From assembly GCF_009372255.1 (NCBI RefSeq), contig NZ_LXGN01000034.1, forward strand, positions 303,401 through 367,400: a stretch of 64,000 nt of DNA, written 5' to 3'. Each line of letters opens with the position of its first letter. Position 1 is the first letter of the stretch. The notes below the pieces were generated by a model. That model saw nothing but the letters and a program-made list of their open reading frames with translations, was not told the DNA's origin and did no database searches. A program made the position numbers and the translations under genes. This DNA is from Acinetobacter guerrae (GTDB lineage: Bacteria; Pseudomonadota; Gammaproteobacteria; Pseudomonadales; Moraxellaceae). Below are positions 55,582 through 64,000 of this stretch, in pieces.

Positions 55582-56832
55582 TTAGGTCACTGCTGCCCGA
55601 ACCAAATAGCTTTCATTTTTCCATTCGTTATGAAGCATGATGGCTTTTAATTGTTGAACAGCTTGCCAAATATCTTCAAAGCCAAGATATAAAGGTGTTA
55701 CACCAAAACGTAATACTTCTGGTTCACGATAATCACCAATGACACCACGCGCGATTAACGCCTGAATAATTTCATAGCCATGTGCATGGCGATAACTGAC
55801 ATGACTACCTCGATCATGCTGATCTAATGGAGTAATCAGTTCAAAACCGAATTCGGCACATTCCTGATGCACTAAAGCAATAAATAAATCGGTAAGTTTT
55901 AGTGATTTTGCACGAATTTTCTGCATTGATGTTTTCAGAAAAATATCCAATCCACATTCAATCAAACTCATGGAAATAATTGGCTGCGTTCCACATAAAT
56001 AACGGCGAATACTATCAGCCGGTTGATAATGTTGCGCCATATCAAATGGCTTCTTATGCCCCCACCACCCCGATAAAGGTTGCCAAAATTTTTCGGTATG
56101 TTTGGCATTAACCCAAAGTAAAGCTGGTGAACCTGGGCCACCATTTAGATATTTATAAGTACAACCAATTGCAAAATCACTTTCCGACTGATTTAAATCC
56201 ATGGCTACTGCACCAACTGAATGACACAAATCCCAAATGACCAAAGCATTTGCCGCATGTATCTGACGGTTAATATCAGTCATGTCATATAAATAACCAG
56301 TACGATAATTCACATGGGACAAAACTACGACCGCAACCTCTGAGGCTAAAACCTCAGCTAAATCATCTGCGCCATTGATTAATTCAATTCGATAACCTTG
56401 ATTGATCAGGTCAATAAAACCTTCAATGATATAAATATCAGTGGGAAAAACTTCTTTCTCAGCCACAATCACTTTCCGATCAGGATATTTTTCAGCCTGA
56501 ATTTTTACCGCAGCAGACAAAACCTTAAAAAGGTTTAAAGTTGTGGAGTCTGAAATAATGGTTTCACCAGCATTTGCACCAATCAATTGCCCAACTTTAT
56601 CGCCCAAACGTGTAGGCAACCCCCACCAATCTGCTTTATTCCAGCTATTAATTAAATCCTCACCCCATTGCTGCTGAATAATATGCTGTGCATAAGCCAG
56701 TGATTTTTTGGGTCTAGCTCCCAAAGAATTGCCATCCAGATAAACCACGCCCTCAGGCAATACAAATTCATCTTTTAAATGTTTTAACTCGTCTTCTTCA
56801 TCCCAATAACAGCATTGTTCATGTGTAATCAT
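55582..56832 (-). CDS. kynU: Kynureninase
   Basis: A PLP enzyme cleaving kynurenine to anthranilate and alanine. Its 416 residues have normal length. Family motifs are LPEGVVYLDGNSLGARPKKS (about residue 23), the aspartate region VIWDLCHSVGAVAMDL and the PLP lysine in GCTYKYLNGGPGSP (about residue 230). YLGFEDIWQAVQQL lies near the C-terminus. It opens the minus-strand kyn operon with the permease and hydrolase, divergent from a regulator. Tryptophan dioxygenase (kynA) is not in the window. Confidence 0.95.
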   Translation of the reverse strand: MITHEQCCYWDEEDELKHLKDEFVLPEGVVYLDGNSLGARPKKSLAYAQHIIQQQWGEDLINSWNKADWWGLPTRLGDKVGQLIGANAGETIISDSTTLNLFKVLSAAVKIQAEKYPDRKVIVAEKEVFPTDIYIIEGFIDLINQGYRIELINGADDLAEVLASEVAVVVLSHVNYRTGYLYDMTDINRQIHAANALVIWDLCHSVGAVAMDLNQSESDFAIGCTYKYLNGGPGSPALLWVNAKHTEKFWQPLSGWWGHKKPFDMAQHYQPADSIRRYLCGTQPIISMSLIECGLDIFLKTSMQKIRAKSLKLTDLFIALVHQECAEFGFELITPLDQHDRGSHVSYRHAHGYEIIQALIARGVIGDYREPEVLRFGVTPLYLGFEDIWQAVQQLKAIMLHNEWKNESYLVRAAVT

Positions 56833-56933
56833 CTAAGGTTCCATCCTGATCTTAATCAAATTTACCATTCGATTTTATCACGGCATTTTTTATGATTTAT
56901 TCGATAATTTATATTAAAAACACTTTAAAACAG

Positions 56934-56953
56934 TATATTATTCTAATAATATA
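56934..56953. promoter_or_regulatory. Palindrome between kynU and its regulator
   Basis: A perfect palindrome with 9-bp arms (56934-56942 and 56945-56953) around CT lies 23 bases before the Lrp-type gene and about 100 before kynU. AT-rich palindromes of this size are typical Lrp/AsnC sites. Confidence 0.45.
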
Positions 56954-56976
56954 AAATTTATTTAAATTTAATTCGA

Positions 56977-57432
56977 ATGATGAATATTGATACCATTGAC
57001 CATAAAATTCTTAATTTTCTACAAAAAGATGCACGTTTAAGTAATCAGGAACTCGCAGATTTAGTCAATCTATCGGCTTCTGCTTGTCATCGGCGAGTAA
57101 AAATTTTGGAATCAAATGGAATTATTGAAAAATATCAAGCAAAGATTAATTATGAAAAATTGGGCATCAAAATAGAAGCTATGGTTGAAATTAAACTGGC
57201 GCAATTGAGTGAAAATGAACACAATGCATTTTTGGCTCAAATTGATCGTTTCGAAGAAGTCATCAATGCCTATATCATTACGGGCGATTCAAATTACGTG
57301 TTACATGTCGCAACGCAAGACTTAAATGCTTTTTCTCAGTTTATTGTACATAAACTCAATAAAGTCAAAGGTATTATGAATATCAATTCTAAAATCATTT
57401 TAGAAAAAGTGATTCAGAAAAGCATAGTGTAA
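56977..57432 (+). CDS. Lrp/AsnC-family regulator of the kyn cluster (KynR-like)
   Basis: A 151-residue Lrp/AsnC regulator. The N-terminal helix-turn-helix is clear (DHKILNFLQKDARLSNQELA, then LSASACHRRVKILESNG), followed by the RAM/AsnC ligand domain (VEIKLAQLSENEH and YIITGDSNYVLHVA). It is divergent from kynU; in Pseudomonas a KynR of this family activates the kyn genes when kynurenine is present. The palindrome 23 bases upstream is a candidate site. Confidence 0.88.
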   Translation: MMNIDTIDHKILNFLQKDARLSNQELADLVNLSASACHRRVKILESNGIIEKYQAKINYEKLGIKIEAMVEIKLAQLSENEHNAFLAQIDRFEEVINAYIITGDSNYVLHVATQDLNAFSQFIVHKLNKVKGIMNINSKIILEKVIQKSIV

Positions 57433-57477
57433 TGTTAGATTGCATAAATAAAGCTTCTGATTGAAAATACGCCCCAT

Positions 57478-57906
57478 TCAATCCAAGAATTTTCTAAAAT
57501 ACTTCGGCGCATCTTCATAGCCTTGAGCAAGATAAAACTGATGCGTCTGCTTTCGATGATCACTTGAATGTAATTCCATTCGATCACAGCCACGCTGTCG
57601 TGCAATCTCTTCGGCAGAGTCTAACAATACCTGACCAACTTTTTGTCCTCTAAATTTTTCATCGACACACAAATAAGCGACCCGTGCAAAATCACCTTCT
57701 ATAGCAATTTGCGCAATAATACTCAAAGATAAAAATCCTACAACCTCATGCTCAATTTGAGCAACAAAAATATATTGATGAGGATCATGCATAAATGCCT
57801 TGATTTTTTGTGAAATGAAATCAATCGATTGAGCATAACCCAATTGATCCAGTAGAGGTTGTAATGCTTGGGCATCTTCTAGTTTTGCTTCACGTATTTG
57901 CACCAC
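57478..57906 (-). CDS. GNAT-family N-acetyltransferase
   Basis: A 142-residue acetyltransferase. The acetyl-CoA motif appears as VDEKFRGQKVGQVLLDSAEE (about residue 84), after a YLCV strand. C-terminal CDRMELHSSDHRKQTHQFYL fits motif B. GTG 57906 has AAGGA upstream. The acceptor is unknown. It is convergent with the KynR-like gene. Confidence 0.85.
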   Translation of the reverse strand: MVQIREAKLEDAQALQPLLDQLGYAQSIDFISQKIKAFMHDPHQYIFVAQIEHEVVGFLSLSIIAQIAIEGDFARVAYLCVDEKFRGQKVGQVLLDSAEEIARQRGCDRMELHSSDHRKQTHQFYLAQGYEDAPKYFRKFLD

Positions 57907-57943
57907 AGTAATTCCTTCTTTATCTTTTGATGATATCTAAAAG

Positions 57944-57968
57944 AAAAAGCTGACAGTTTGTCAGCTTT
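57944..57968 (-). terminator. Terminator between osmC-like and GNAT genes
   Basis: A 10-bp perfect stem (57946-57955 with 57959-57968), loop GTT, with a T-rich tail on the minus strand after the OsmC-family gene. Confidence 0.82.
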
Positions 57969-58006
57969 AACCTTACAGATTTAATCAAATTATTTTCAAG
58001 CTAAAC

Positions 58007-58429
58007 TTATTCAGCTTCAATAATTTCAAAGTCATGCGTAATATTGACACCACCATCAGACAGCATTTTACTGGCTGAACAATATTTCGCTGCCGAAAGC
58101 TCAACTGCTTTTGCCACCTGTTTTTCTTTCACTGCCTTTCCAGTCACCACAAAGTGCAAATGGATGTCGGTAAAAACTGCTGGAATGGCATCGGCGCGGT
58201 CTGCTTTTAACTCACATACGACATTGGTCACATCTTGACGTGATTTCTTTAAAATAGTCACAATATCAAACGAAGCACACCCACCAAGTCCCATTAAAAT
58301 CAGTTCCATCGGACGTGGGCCACGGTTTTCACCACCATATTCGGCAGAGCCATCCATCACCACTTGATGACCACTTTCAGATTTCGCTTCAAAAGCAACA
58401 TTCTCTAGCCAATGAACACTTGTTTGCAT
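58007..58429 (-). CDS. OsmC/YhfA-family protein
   Basis: A 140-residue OsmC-family protein. The segment GPRPMELILMGLGGCASFD contains the conserved cysteine (about residue 53), and a second one lies in AAKYCSASKML (about residue 117), the pair used by OsmC/Ohr peroxidases. The overall pattern is closer to the YhfA branch than to Ohr or OsmC proper, whose peroxidase role is less certain. It is divergent from crp. Confidence 0.85.
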   Translation of the reverse strand: MQTSVHWLENVAFEAKSESGHQVVMDGSAEYGGENRGPRPMELILMGLGGCASFDIVTILKKSRQDVTNVVCELKADRADAIPAVFTDIHLHFVVTGKAVKEKQVAKAVELSAAKYCSASKMLSDGGVNITHDFEIIEAE

Positions 58430-58514
58430 TGCAACTACCCAAAAAAAATTATAAATTTACATAGTTCTTGTACACTAGCATAAAATGAGTTGATAAGGAA
58501 TTTCATCTCTTGTG

Positions 58515-58530
58515 TGTGAATACGCTCATT
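58515..58530 (+). promoter_or_regulatory. Candidate Crp/Vfr site upstream of crp
   Basis: TGTGA-6-TCATT matches the left half of the CRP consensus exactly and three bases of the right half. It lies about 49 bases before the crp start, a position suited to autoregulation. Confidence 0.35.
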
Positions 58531-58578
58531 TAGGTCTTGTGCGATCTTTTTTATATATCCTAATCGGAAAACTTAAGC

Positions 58579-59286
58579 ATGACGTCAAACTTTTCACAAC
58601 TCAGCACCGATGCTTTGTCTCCAGGTCAACTACCAGAGTCAGTCAAGGCGCTTTTAAAACGTGCTCATATTAATCGCTATCCAAAACGCACGACAATTGT
58701 TGACGCAGGTACTGAATCAAAATCACTTTATTTGATTTTGAAAGGCTCCGTTTCAATTATTTTACGTGAAGATGATGAACGTGAAATCGTGGTTGCTTAT
58801 TTGAATCCTGGAGACTTTTTTGGGGAAATGGGTCTCTTTGAAGCAAATCCACAACGTACAGCAGAAGTACGTACGCGTGATGTCTGCGAAATTGCTGAAA
58901 TTTCGTATGACAACTTTCATGAACTCAGCAAGCAATATCCAGATTTAAGTTATGCGGTATTTGCCCAACTGGTACGTCGCCTGAAAAATACCACCCGTAA
59001 AGTCACAGACTTAGCTTTTATCGATGTATCGGGTCGTATTGCGCGTTGTCTCATCGATTTATCAGCTCAACCAGAAGCCATGATTTTGCCGAACGGTCGT
59101 CAAATCCGTATTACGCGTCAGGAAATTGGACGTATCGTAGGCTGCTCACGCGAAATGGTTGGCCGTGTTCTTAAGACACTTGAAGAACAAGGCATGATCG
59201 AAACTGATGGTAAAGCGATCCTGATTTTTGATACATCATTGGAAGAAAACTCTCTCAATGATACGGATTTCGATGACGAAGAATAA
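58579..59286 (+). CDS. crp: Crp/Vfr-type cAMP-dependent regulator
   Basis: A 235-residue Crp/Fnr-family regulator. The cyclic-nucleotide domain (residues 25-145) has LKGSVSIILREDDEREIVVA and GDFFGEMGLFEANPQRTAEV, the phosphate-binding cassette with its arginine, so cAMP binding is likely. The C-terminal winged helix is ITRQEIGRIVGCSREMVGRV (recognition helix about residue 188). An acidic tail (NSLNDTDFDDEE) extends past the usual end. It is nearer P. aeruginosa Vfr than E. coli CRP by the ISYDNFHELSKQYPDL region. Confidence 0.92.
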   Translation: MTSNFSQLSTDALSPGQLPESVKALLKRAHINRYPKRTTIVDAGTESKSLYLILKGSVSIILREDDEREIVVAYLNPGDFFGEMGLFEANPQRTAEVRTRDVCEIAEISYDNFHELSKQYPDLSYAVFAQLVRRLKNTTRKVTDLAFIDVSGRIARCLIDLSAQPEAMILPNGRQIRITRQEIGRIVGCSREMVGRVLKTLEEQGMIETDGKAILIFDTSLEENSLNDTDFDDEE

Positions 59287-59307
59287 GTTTTCATTTTATA
59301 AGATAAG

Positions 59308-59339
59308 AAAAGCAAACTTTATGGTTTGCTTTTTTTTTA
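59308..59339 (+). terminator. Intrinsic terminator after crp
   Basis: A 10-bp stem (59308-59317 with 59324-59333), loop TTTATG, followed by more T residues. Confidence 0.9.
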
Positions 59340-59435
59340 TAAAAAATATTTAAGATACAAAAACCTACATACAGCTTAAACGAAATAATTTAAGTTTAAA
59401 AATGCTACTTTTCAATCAAAATTAAGGATCAGGTT

Positions 59436-60482
59436 ATGCAATATCATGCACTGGGTGATTCAGGCATTCAAGTTCCTGAAATTTGTTTAGGTACAATGAC
59501 GTTTGGAGAACAGAACTCTCAGCCAGAAGCATTTGAACAACTTAGCTATGCCCTTGAAAATGGTTTATATTTTTGGGATACCGCAGAAATGTATTCGGTT
59601 CCCCCAAAACCTGAAACCTATGGAGCAACTGAAACCATTTTAGGCAATTGGTTTGCACAATATGGTCAGCGTGATAAAGTGTTTTTGGCTTCCAAAATTG
59701 CAGGGCCAGGTTTTGGTGGTAGCCATATCCGTGAGGGCAATACTCGATTTGGTAAACACATCGAACAAGCGCTAGATGGCTCTTTAAAGCGATTACAGAC
59801 TGATTATATTGACCTGTATCAACTGCACTGGCCAGAACGTCATACCAACTTCTTTGGAGGTTTAGGCTTCGCCAACGCAGAAGCTGCGACTCACTATGGA
59901 ATCGAAGCCATGCAAGACACCTTATTGGCACTACAAAAAGAAATTGAACGTGGACGTATTCGTCATATTGGCTTATCCAATGAAACGCCTTGGGGAACGA
60001 TGAAGTTTCTACAATTGGCAGAGAAACTTGGTGTTGCTAAATTTGTGAGCGTGCAAAACCCCTATAGCTTACTAAATCGTAACTATGAAATTGGCATGTC
60101 TGAAATTGCCAAATTTGAAGGTATTGGATTGTTGGCTTACTCACCTTTGGCCTTTGGTTACTTGACAGGCAAATTTCGTCACGGCGCACGTCCAGCCAAT
60201 GCTCGCGTAACTTTATTTTCACGTTTTACCCGTTACAGCAACCCGCAAAGCGAATGGGCAACTGAACAATATGCGCAACTGGCTGAAAAGCATGGTTTGA
60301 CTCTGACCCAAATGGCACTCGCTTTTATTAAACAACAGTTCTTTGTGACCAGTACCATCATTGGTGCAACGAGTTTGGATCAGCTAAAAGAAGATATTCA
60401 GGCTTTTGACATTACTTTGGATGAAGCCGTGTTGAAAGGGATAGAAGATATTCATACTCAACAACCTAACCCCGCTCCTTAA
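59436..60482 (+). CDS. Aldo-keto reductase (Tas-like)
   Basis: A 348-residue NADP(H)-dependent aldo-keto reductase. The catalytic aspartate and tyrosine are in FWDTAEMYSVPP (about residue 47), the lysine in VFLASKIAG (about residue 84), and the histidine in YQLHWPERH (about residue 130). NADP binding fits GATSLDQLKEDI near the C-terminus. The size and PPKPETYGATETILG insert match E. coli Tas and related proteins. The physiological substrate is unknown. AGGATCAGG lies upstream of the ATG. Confidence 0.9.
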   Translation: MQYHALGDSGIQVPEICLGTMTFGEQNSQPEAFEQLSYALENGLYFWDTAEMYSVPPKPETYGATETILGNWFAQYGQRDKVFLASKIAGPGFGGSHIREGNTRFGKHIEQALDGSLKRLQTDYIDLYQLHWPERHTNFFGGLGFANAEAATHYGIEAMQDTLLALQKEIERGRIRHIGLSNETPWGTMKFLQLAEKLGVAKFVSVQNPYSLLNRNYEIGMSEIAKFEGIGLLAYSPLAFGYLTGKFRHGARPANARVTLFSRFTRYSNPQSEWATEQYAQLAEKHGLTLTQMALAFIKQQFFVTSTIIGATSLDQLKEDIQAFDITLDEAVLKGIEDIHTQQPNPAP

Positions 60483-60488
60483 AACAGA

Positions 60489-60517
60489 ACAGGATGCTTG
60501 ATGGCATCCTGTTTTTC
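60489..60517. terminator. Intrinsic terminator between aldo-keto reductase and M48 genes
   Basis: A 9-bp stem (60489-60497 with 60504-60512), loop TTGATG, with T-runs on the plus strand. The convergent M48 gene ends at 60531. Confidence 0.85.
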
Positions 60518-60530
60518 TATTTCAATTTCA

Positions 60531-61313
60531 TTAACGACGATTATTATAAAGTGTCATCGCTGCTGGCAAATTTTTACGCATATCATTAATACGTTGTACG
60601 TTTGAAGGGTGTGTTGATAAGAAAGATGCACCACTACCTGCCCCATCTAACTTGTTCATTTTTTCCCATAAGGTAATCGCAGCTTGCGGGTTATAACCAG
60701 CTTTTGCCATCAACATTAAACCACCATAATCGGCACGACTTTCAAGGCTGCGTGAATACGGTAAACCCACACCAACCTGACTTCCTAGATCCAGCGCGGC
60801 TGAACCCAACTGACCAATACTTTCTCCCGCATAAGCCTTGCCAATATTGAGTGCCAATCCAGTAAGGGCTTCTGCACCAATCTTACTTTTTGAATGTTCT
60901 TCTAATGCATGCGTCATTTCATGCCCCATTACCGCAGCAATTTCAGCATCACTTAGATTGAGTTTATTGACAATACCTGTATAGAACACGACCTTTCCAC
61001 CAGGGGCCACATAAGCATTCACTGTATCTGACTTAATCACAGCAAGCTGCCATTGAAATGGCTGACCTGTTTGATTCATCTGGTTTGCATAAGGAACCAA
61101 ACGCTGCATCACTGTATTGATACGACGATACGTGATAGAGGAAGTATCTAGCTGCCCCTTTTGCTGTGCTTCGGAGGTCATTTTGCTAAAACCTTGCGCA
61201 GCTGTTGCATTTAGAGTCGCAGAATCTGCACCCGCCATATCTGCGACTGTGGCACAACCACCAAGAGTTAATATGCTGGCAGTTAAAAGACTTATGGCTA
61301 TTTTTTTATTCAT
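60531..61313 (-). CDS. M48-family metalloprotease lipoprotein
   Basis: A 260-residue lipoprotein. The signal peptide ends TLGGC (Cys at about 20), so the protein is lipidated and exported. The zinc motif HEMTH lies in MGHEMTHALEEHSKSK (about residue 135), and the third ligand is in the SRADYGGLMLMAKAGYNP region. It resembles LoiP/YggG and YcaL-type envelope proteases working on damaged outer-membrane proteins. An upstream ATG is one codon earlier. Substrate unknown. Confidence 0.88.
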   Translation of the reverse strand: MNKKIAISLLTASILTLGGCATVADMAGADSATLNATAAQGFSKMTSEAQQKGQLDTSSITYRRINTVMQRLVPYANQMNQTGQPFQWQLAVIKSDTVNAYVAPGGKVVFYTGIVNKLNLSDAEIAAVMGHEMTHALEEHSKSKIGAEALTGLALNIGKAYAGESIGQLGSAALDLGSQVGVGLPYSRSLESRADYGGLMLMAKAGYNPQAAITLWEKMNKLDGAGSGASFLSTHPSNVQRINDMRKNLPAAMTLYNNRR

Positions 61314-61463
61314 CAAAACTACTCCTCACAAGACAAAGCAATTTAACTTGCTGTTTTGACGCGCATTATAGATAAATGTTAAGAACAAATGAGATCAATA
61401 TCATTAGATTTATGTAATTCTATCTAAAAATAAATAAAATCCATGAAATTAAACAAATGACAT

Positions 61464-61730
61464 TCATAACAAAATAAAACGCAACAGGTATTTAATTTTA
61501 TCTTCAAGATTTACATCATTTCTTTTAAACAGCAAATAGGCATTTTGCAATAAAATTATAGGCACTATGACACAGGCAATAATGACAGTTAAGCCCATAA
61601 ATGCAGCCATAAACAAGTTTGGATCATTGGTTTGTAAAGCAATAATCCACATGGCAATTGTGGGGGCACCACCAATCGCAAATAACAGCGAATAGAAAAT
61701 TGTTTGTGCAATGTGTGGTTGTAGCTTCAT
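61464..61730 (-). CDS. Small membrane protein, 88 residues
   Basis: A small protein with two hydrophobic helices (IFYSLLFAIGGAPTIAMWII and FMAAFMGLTVIIACVIVPII) and a basic C-terminus (KRNDVNLEDKIKYLLRF). It probably sits in the inner membrane with both ends in the cytoplasm. No ribosome binding site of note and no family recognised. It stands between the M48 gene and purA on the same strand. Confidence 0.6.
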   Translation of the reverse strand: MKLQPHIAQTIFYSLLFAIGGAPTIAMWIIALQTNDPNLFMAAFMGLTVIIACVIVPIILLQNAYLLFKRNDVNLEDKIKYLLRFILL

Positions 61731-61781
61731 GCCGACGTTATTTTCCTGTTTTTATATAAAAAATCAGTTTTATCATAAAAG

Positions 61782-61803
61782 AAAAGCACCTCGTTAGGTG
61801 CTC
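61782..61803 (-). terminator. Intrinsic terminator after purA
   Basis: A 7-bp stem (61785-61791 with 61796-61802) with loop CGTT, followed on the minus strand by a T-rich run. Confidence 0.82.
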
Positions 61804-61842
61804 TCTTTAGTCGTAATGACAAAGTTTCTACTAAGAATAGAT

Positions 61843-63177
<1,335 letters not shown>

Positions 63178-63231
63178 TCATGCTGTTAAAATTGAACGTC
63201 TATTTGCTTTGCATGTCTGGCAAATAAACCC

Positions 63232-64000
63232 TTAAATCTTTTCAATCTGCCATGTGCCGTTTGCATCCACCATTTTGTGTGTTGCATAAGGAACAGAGCT
63301 TAAATCATCATTGCCCAACAACTGAATCACGGGTAAGCCTTGCTGACGTGCATGCTCAATCGCTTCAAGCAGATTTTTATCGTGACCATTTGGCGCAACA
63401 ACCGTTTCAATCTGTTTAAACTGACCTGCACAGAGTGCATATAAATCGCAGCTAAAACCAGTTGCAGGACGCGCACGACCAAAATGTTCACCAATACCAT
63501 CATAGCGTCCACCCTGTGCCAGTGGTGCTGCACGATTTGGTGCATATACGGCATACATCAAACCTGTGTGATAGTGATAGCTTCGAAGCTCTACCACATC
63601 AATACCAATACGTAACTGCGGCCAGCGTGACTGTATTTGACGCAACGTGGTTTTAAGTGCATTTAAAGCAGTCTGGAAAGCTTCATCATTCAGTACATCG
63701 GCACTTAAATGATTTTGCAATGCATCAAGATCACTTGCATAACGACCAAGTGCATAAAAATCTGAACCAAAAGGTAAATTTTGAGTAAATTCTTCTAATT
63801 CTGGTAAGGCTTTTCTCTGATATAAATCAGATAAGTCCTGCTCAGTCTGTTTATTTAATCCTGCTCGTGCTACAAGACTACGAAACAACCCGACATGCCC
63901 CAAATCAAGATGCACCCCATCTAATGCATCTGCTTGCTTGATTAATCCCAGCATAATATCGATCATTTCAACATCAGCTTCAAGGCTGTCATGACCGTAA
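63232..64000 (-). CDS. hisZ: ATP phosphoribosyltransferase regulatory subunit HisZ, C-terminal part
   Basis: HisZ is a histidyl-tRNA-synthetase-like protein that activates the short form of HisG in histidine synthesis. The frame has no start in the window: it is open to the right edge, where YGHDSLEADVEMIDIMLGLI leads into class-II synthetase-like motifs, and it ends at 63232. The C-terminal part is recognisable by IGIDVVELRSYHYHTGLMYA and GRYDGIGEHFGRARPATGFS, the HisRS-like motif 3 region. It implies that this genome uses short HisG with HisZ. Confidence 0.92.
   Translation of the reverse strand, partial: YGHDSLEADVEMIDIMLGLIKQADALDGVHLDLGHVGLFRSLVARAGLNKQTEQDLSDLYQRKALPELEEFTQNLPFGSDFYALGRYASDLDALQNHLSADVLNDEAFQTALNALKTTLRQIQSRWPQLRIGIDVVELRSYHYHTGLMYAVYAPNRAAPLAQGGRYDGIGEHFGRARPATGFSCDLYALCAGQFKQIETVVAPNGHDKNLLEAIEHARQQGLPVIQLLGNDDLSSVPYATHKMVDANGTWQIEKI

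Overview
The window is chromosomal DNA from a moderately AT-rich gammaproteobacterium, almost certainly an Acinetobacter. The case rests on gene content and protein character: a Pseudomonadales-type PyrB with an inactive PyrC' partner, HisZ beside PurA, NadM-type NMN adenylyltransferase, a split PqiA pair, a Vfr/Crp regulator and many short Acinetobacter-style proteins. I cannot fix the species. I found no rRNA, tRNA, CRISPR array, insertion sequence or integrase.

Layout. 1-9.4 kb: end of a DUF58/MoxR pair, the cstA-ybdD pyruvate/peptide transporter operon, efp divergent from its modification enzyme epmB, and a PilZ-like/FimX-like pair probably acting in c-di-GMP sensing and twitching. 9.4-21.2 kb: an outer-membrane barrel, dapD, the queE-queC preQ0 genes, a small secreted protein, a Bcp peroxiredoxin, nadM, an enoyl-CoA hydratase, a nitroreductase, a NIF3-like protein, a previously untracked 38-residue membrane protein, a Nudix hydrolase and purL. 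21.6-32.1 kb: a complete atuA-B-C-D-E-F set in P. aeruginosa order, with divergent TetR regulator atuR and a second acyl-CoA dehydrogenase, i.e. acyclic terpene (citronellol/geraniol) or methyl-branched acid catabolism through geranyl-CoA carboxylase. Three near-identical palindromes mark a likely AtuR regulon. 32.3-39.1 kb: pqiA1-pqiA2-pqiB-pqiC envelope lipid-transport genes, a methyltransferase, a DUF2520 dehydrogenase and an LprI-like lipoprotein.

39.2-43.0 kb is the accessory part: a very AT-rich islet holding a proteasome-fold-like protein, a free-standing VgrG tail, a LysM/glycine-zipper candidate type VI secretion effector split by a single amber codon, and three tandem copies of a small two-helix membrane protein (probable immunity), two of them broken. 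This is the most interesting stretch.

43.0-64.0 kb is mostly core: pyrB-pyrC', rlmKL, clpB with a clear heat-shock promoter, an M23 peptidase, a porin, a kynurenine-pathway cluster (formamidase-like hydrolase, permease, kynU, divergent Lrp-type regulator), GNAT, OsmC, crp/vfr, an aldo-keto reductase, an M48 lipoprotein protease, purA and the 3' part of hisZ running off the window edge. Most operons end in clear intrinsic terminators, listed below. Function names come from motif and family recognition by eye; no database search was run.
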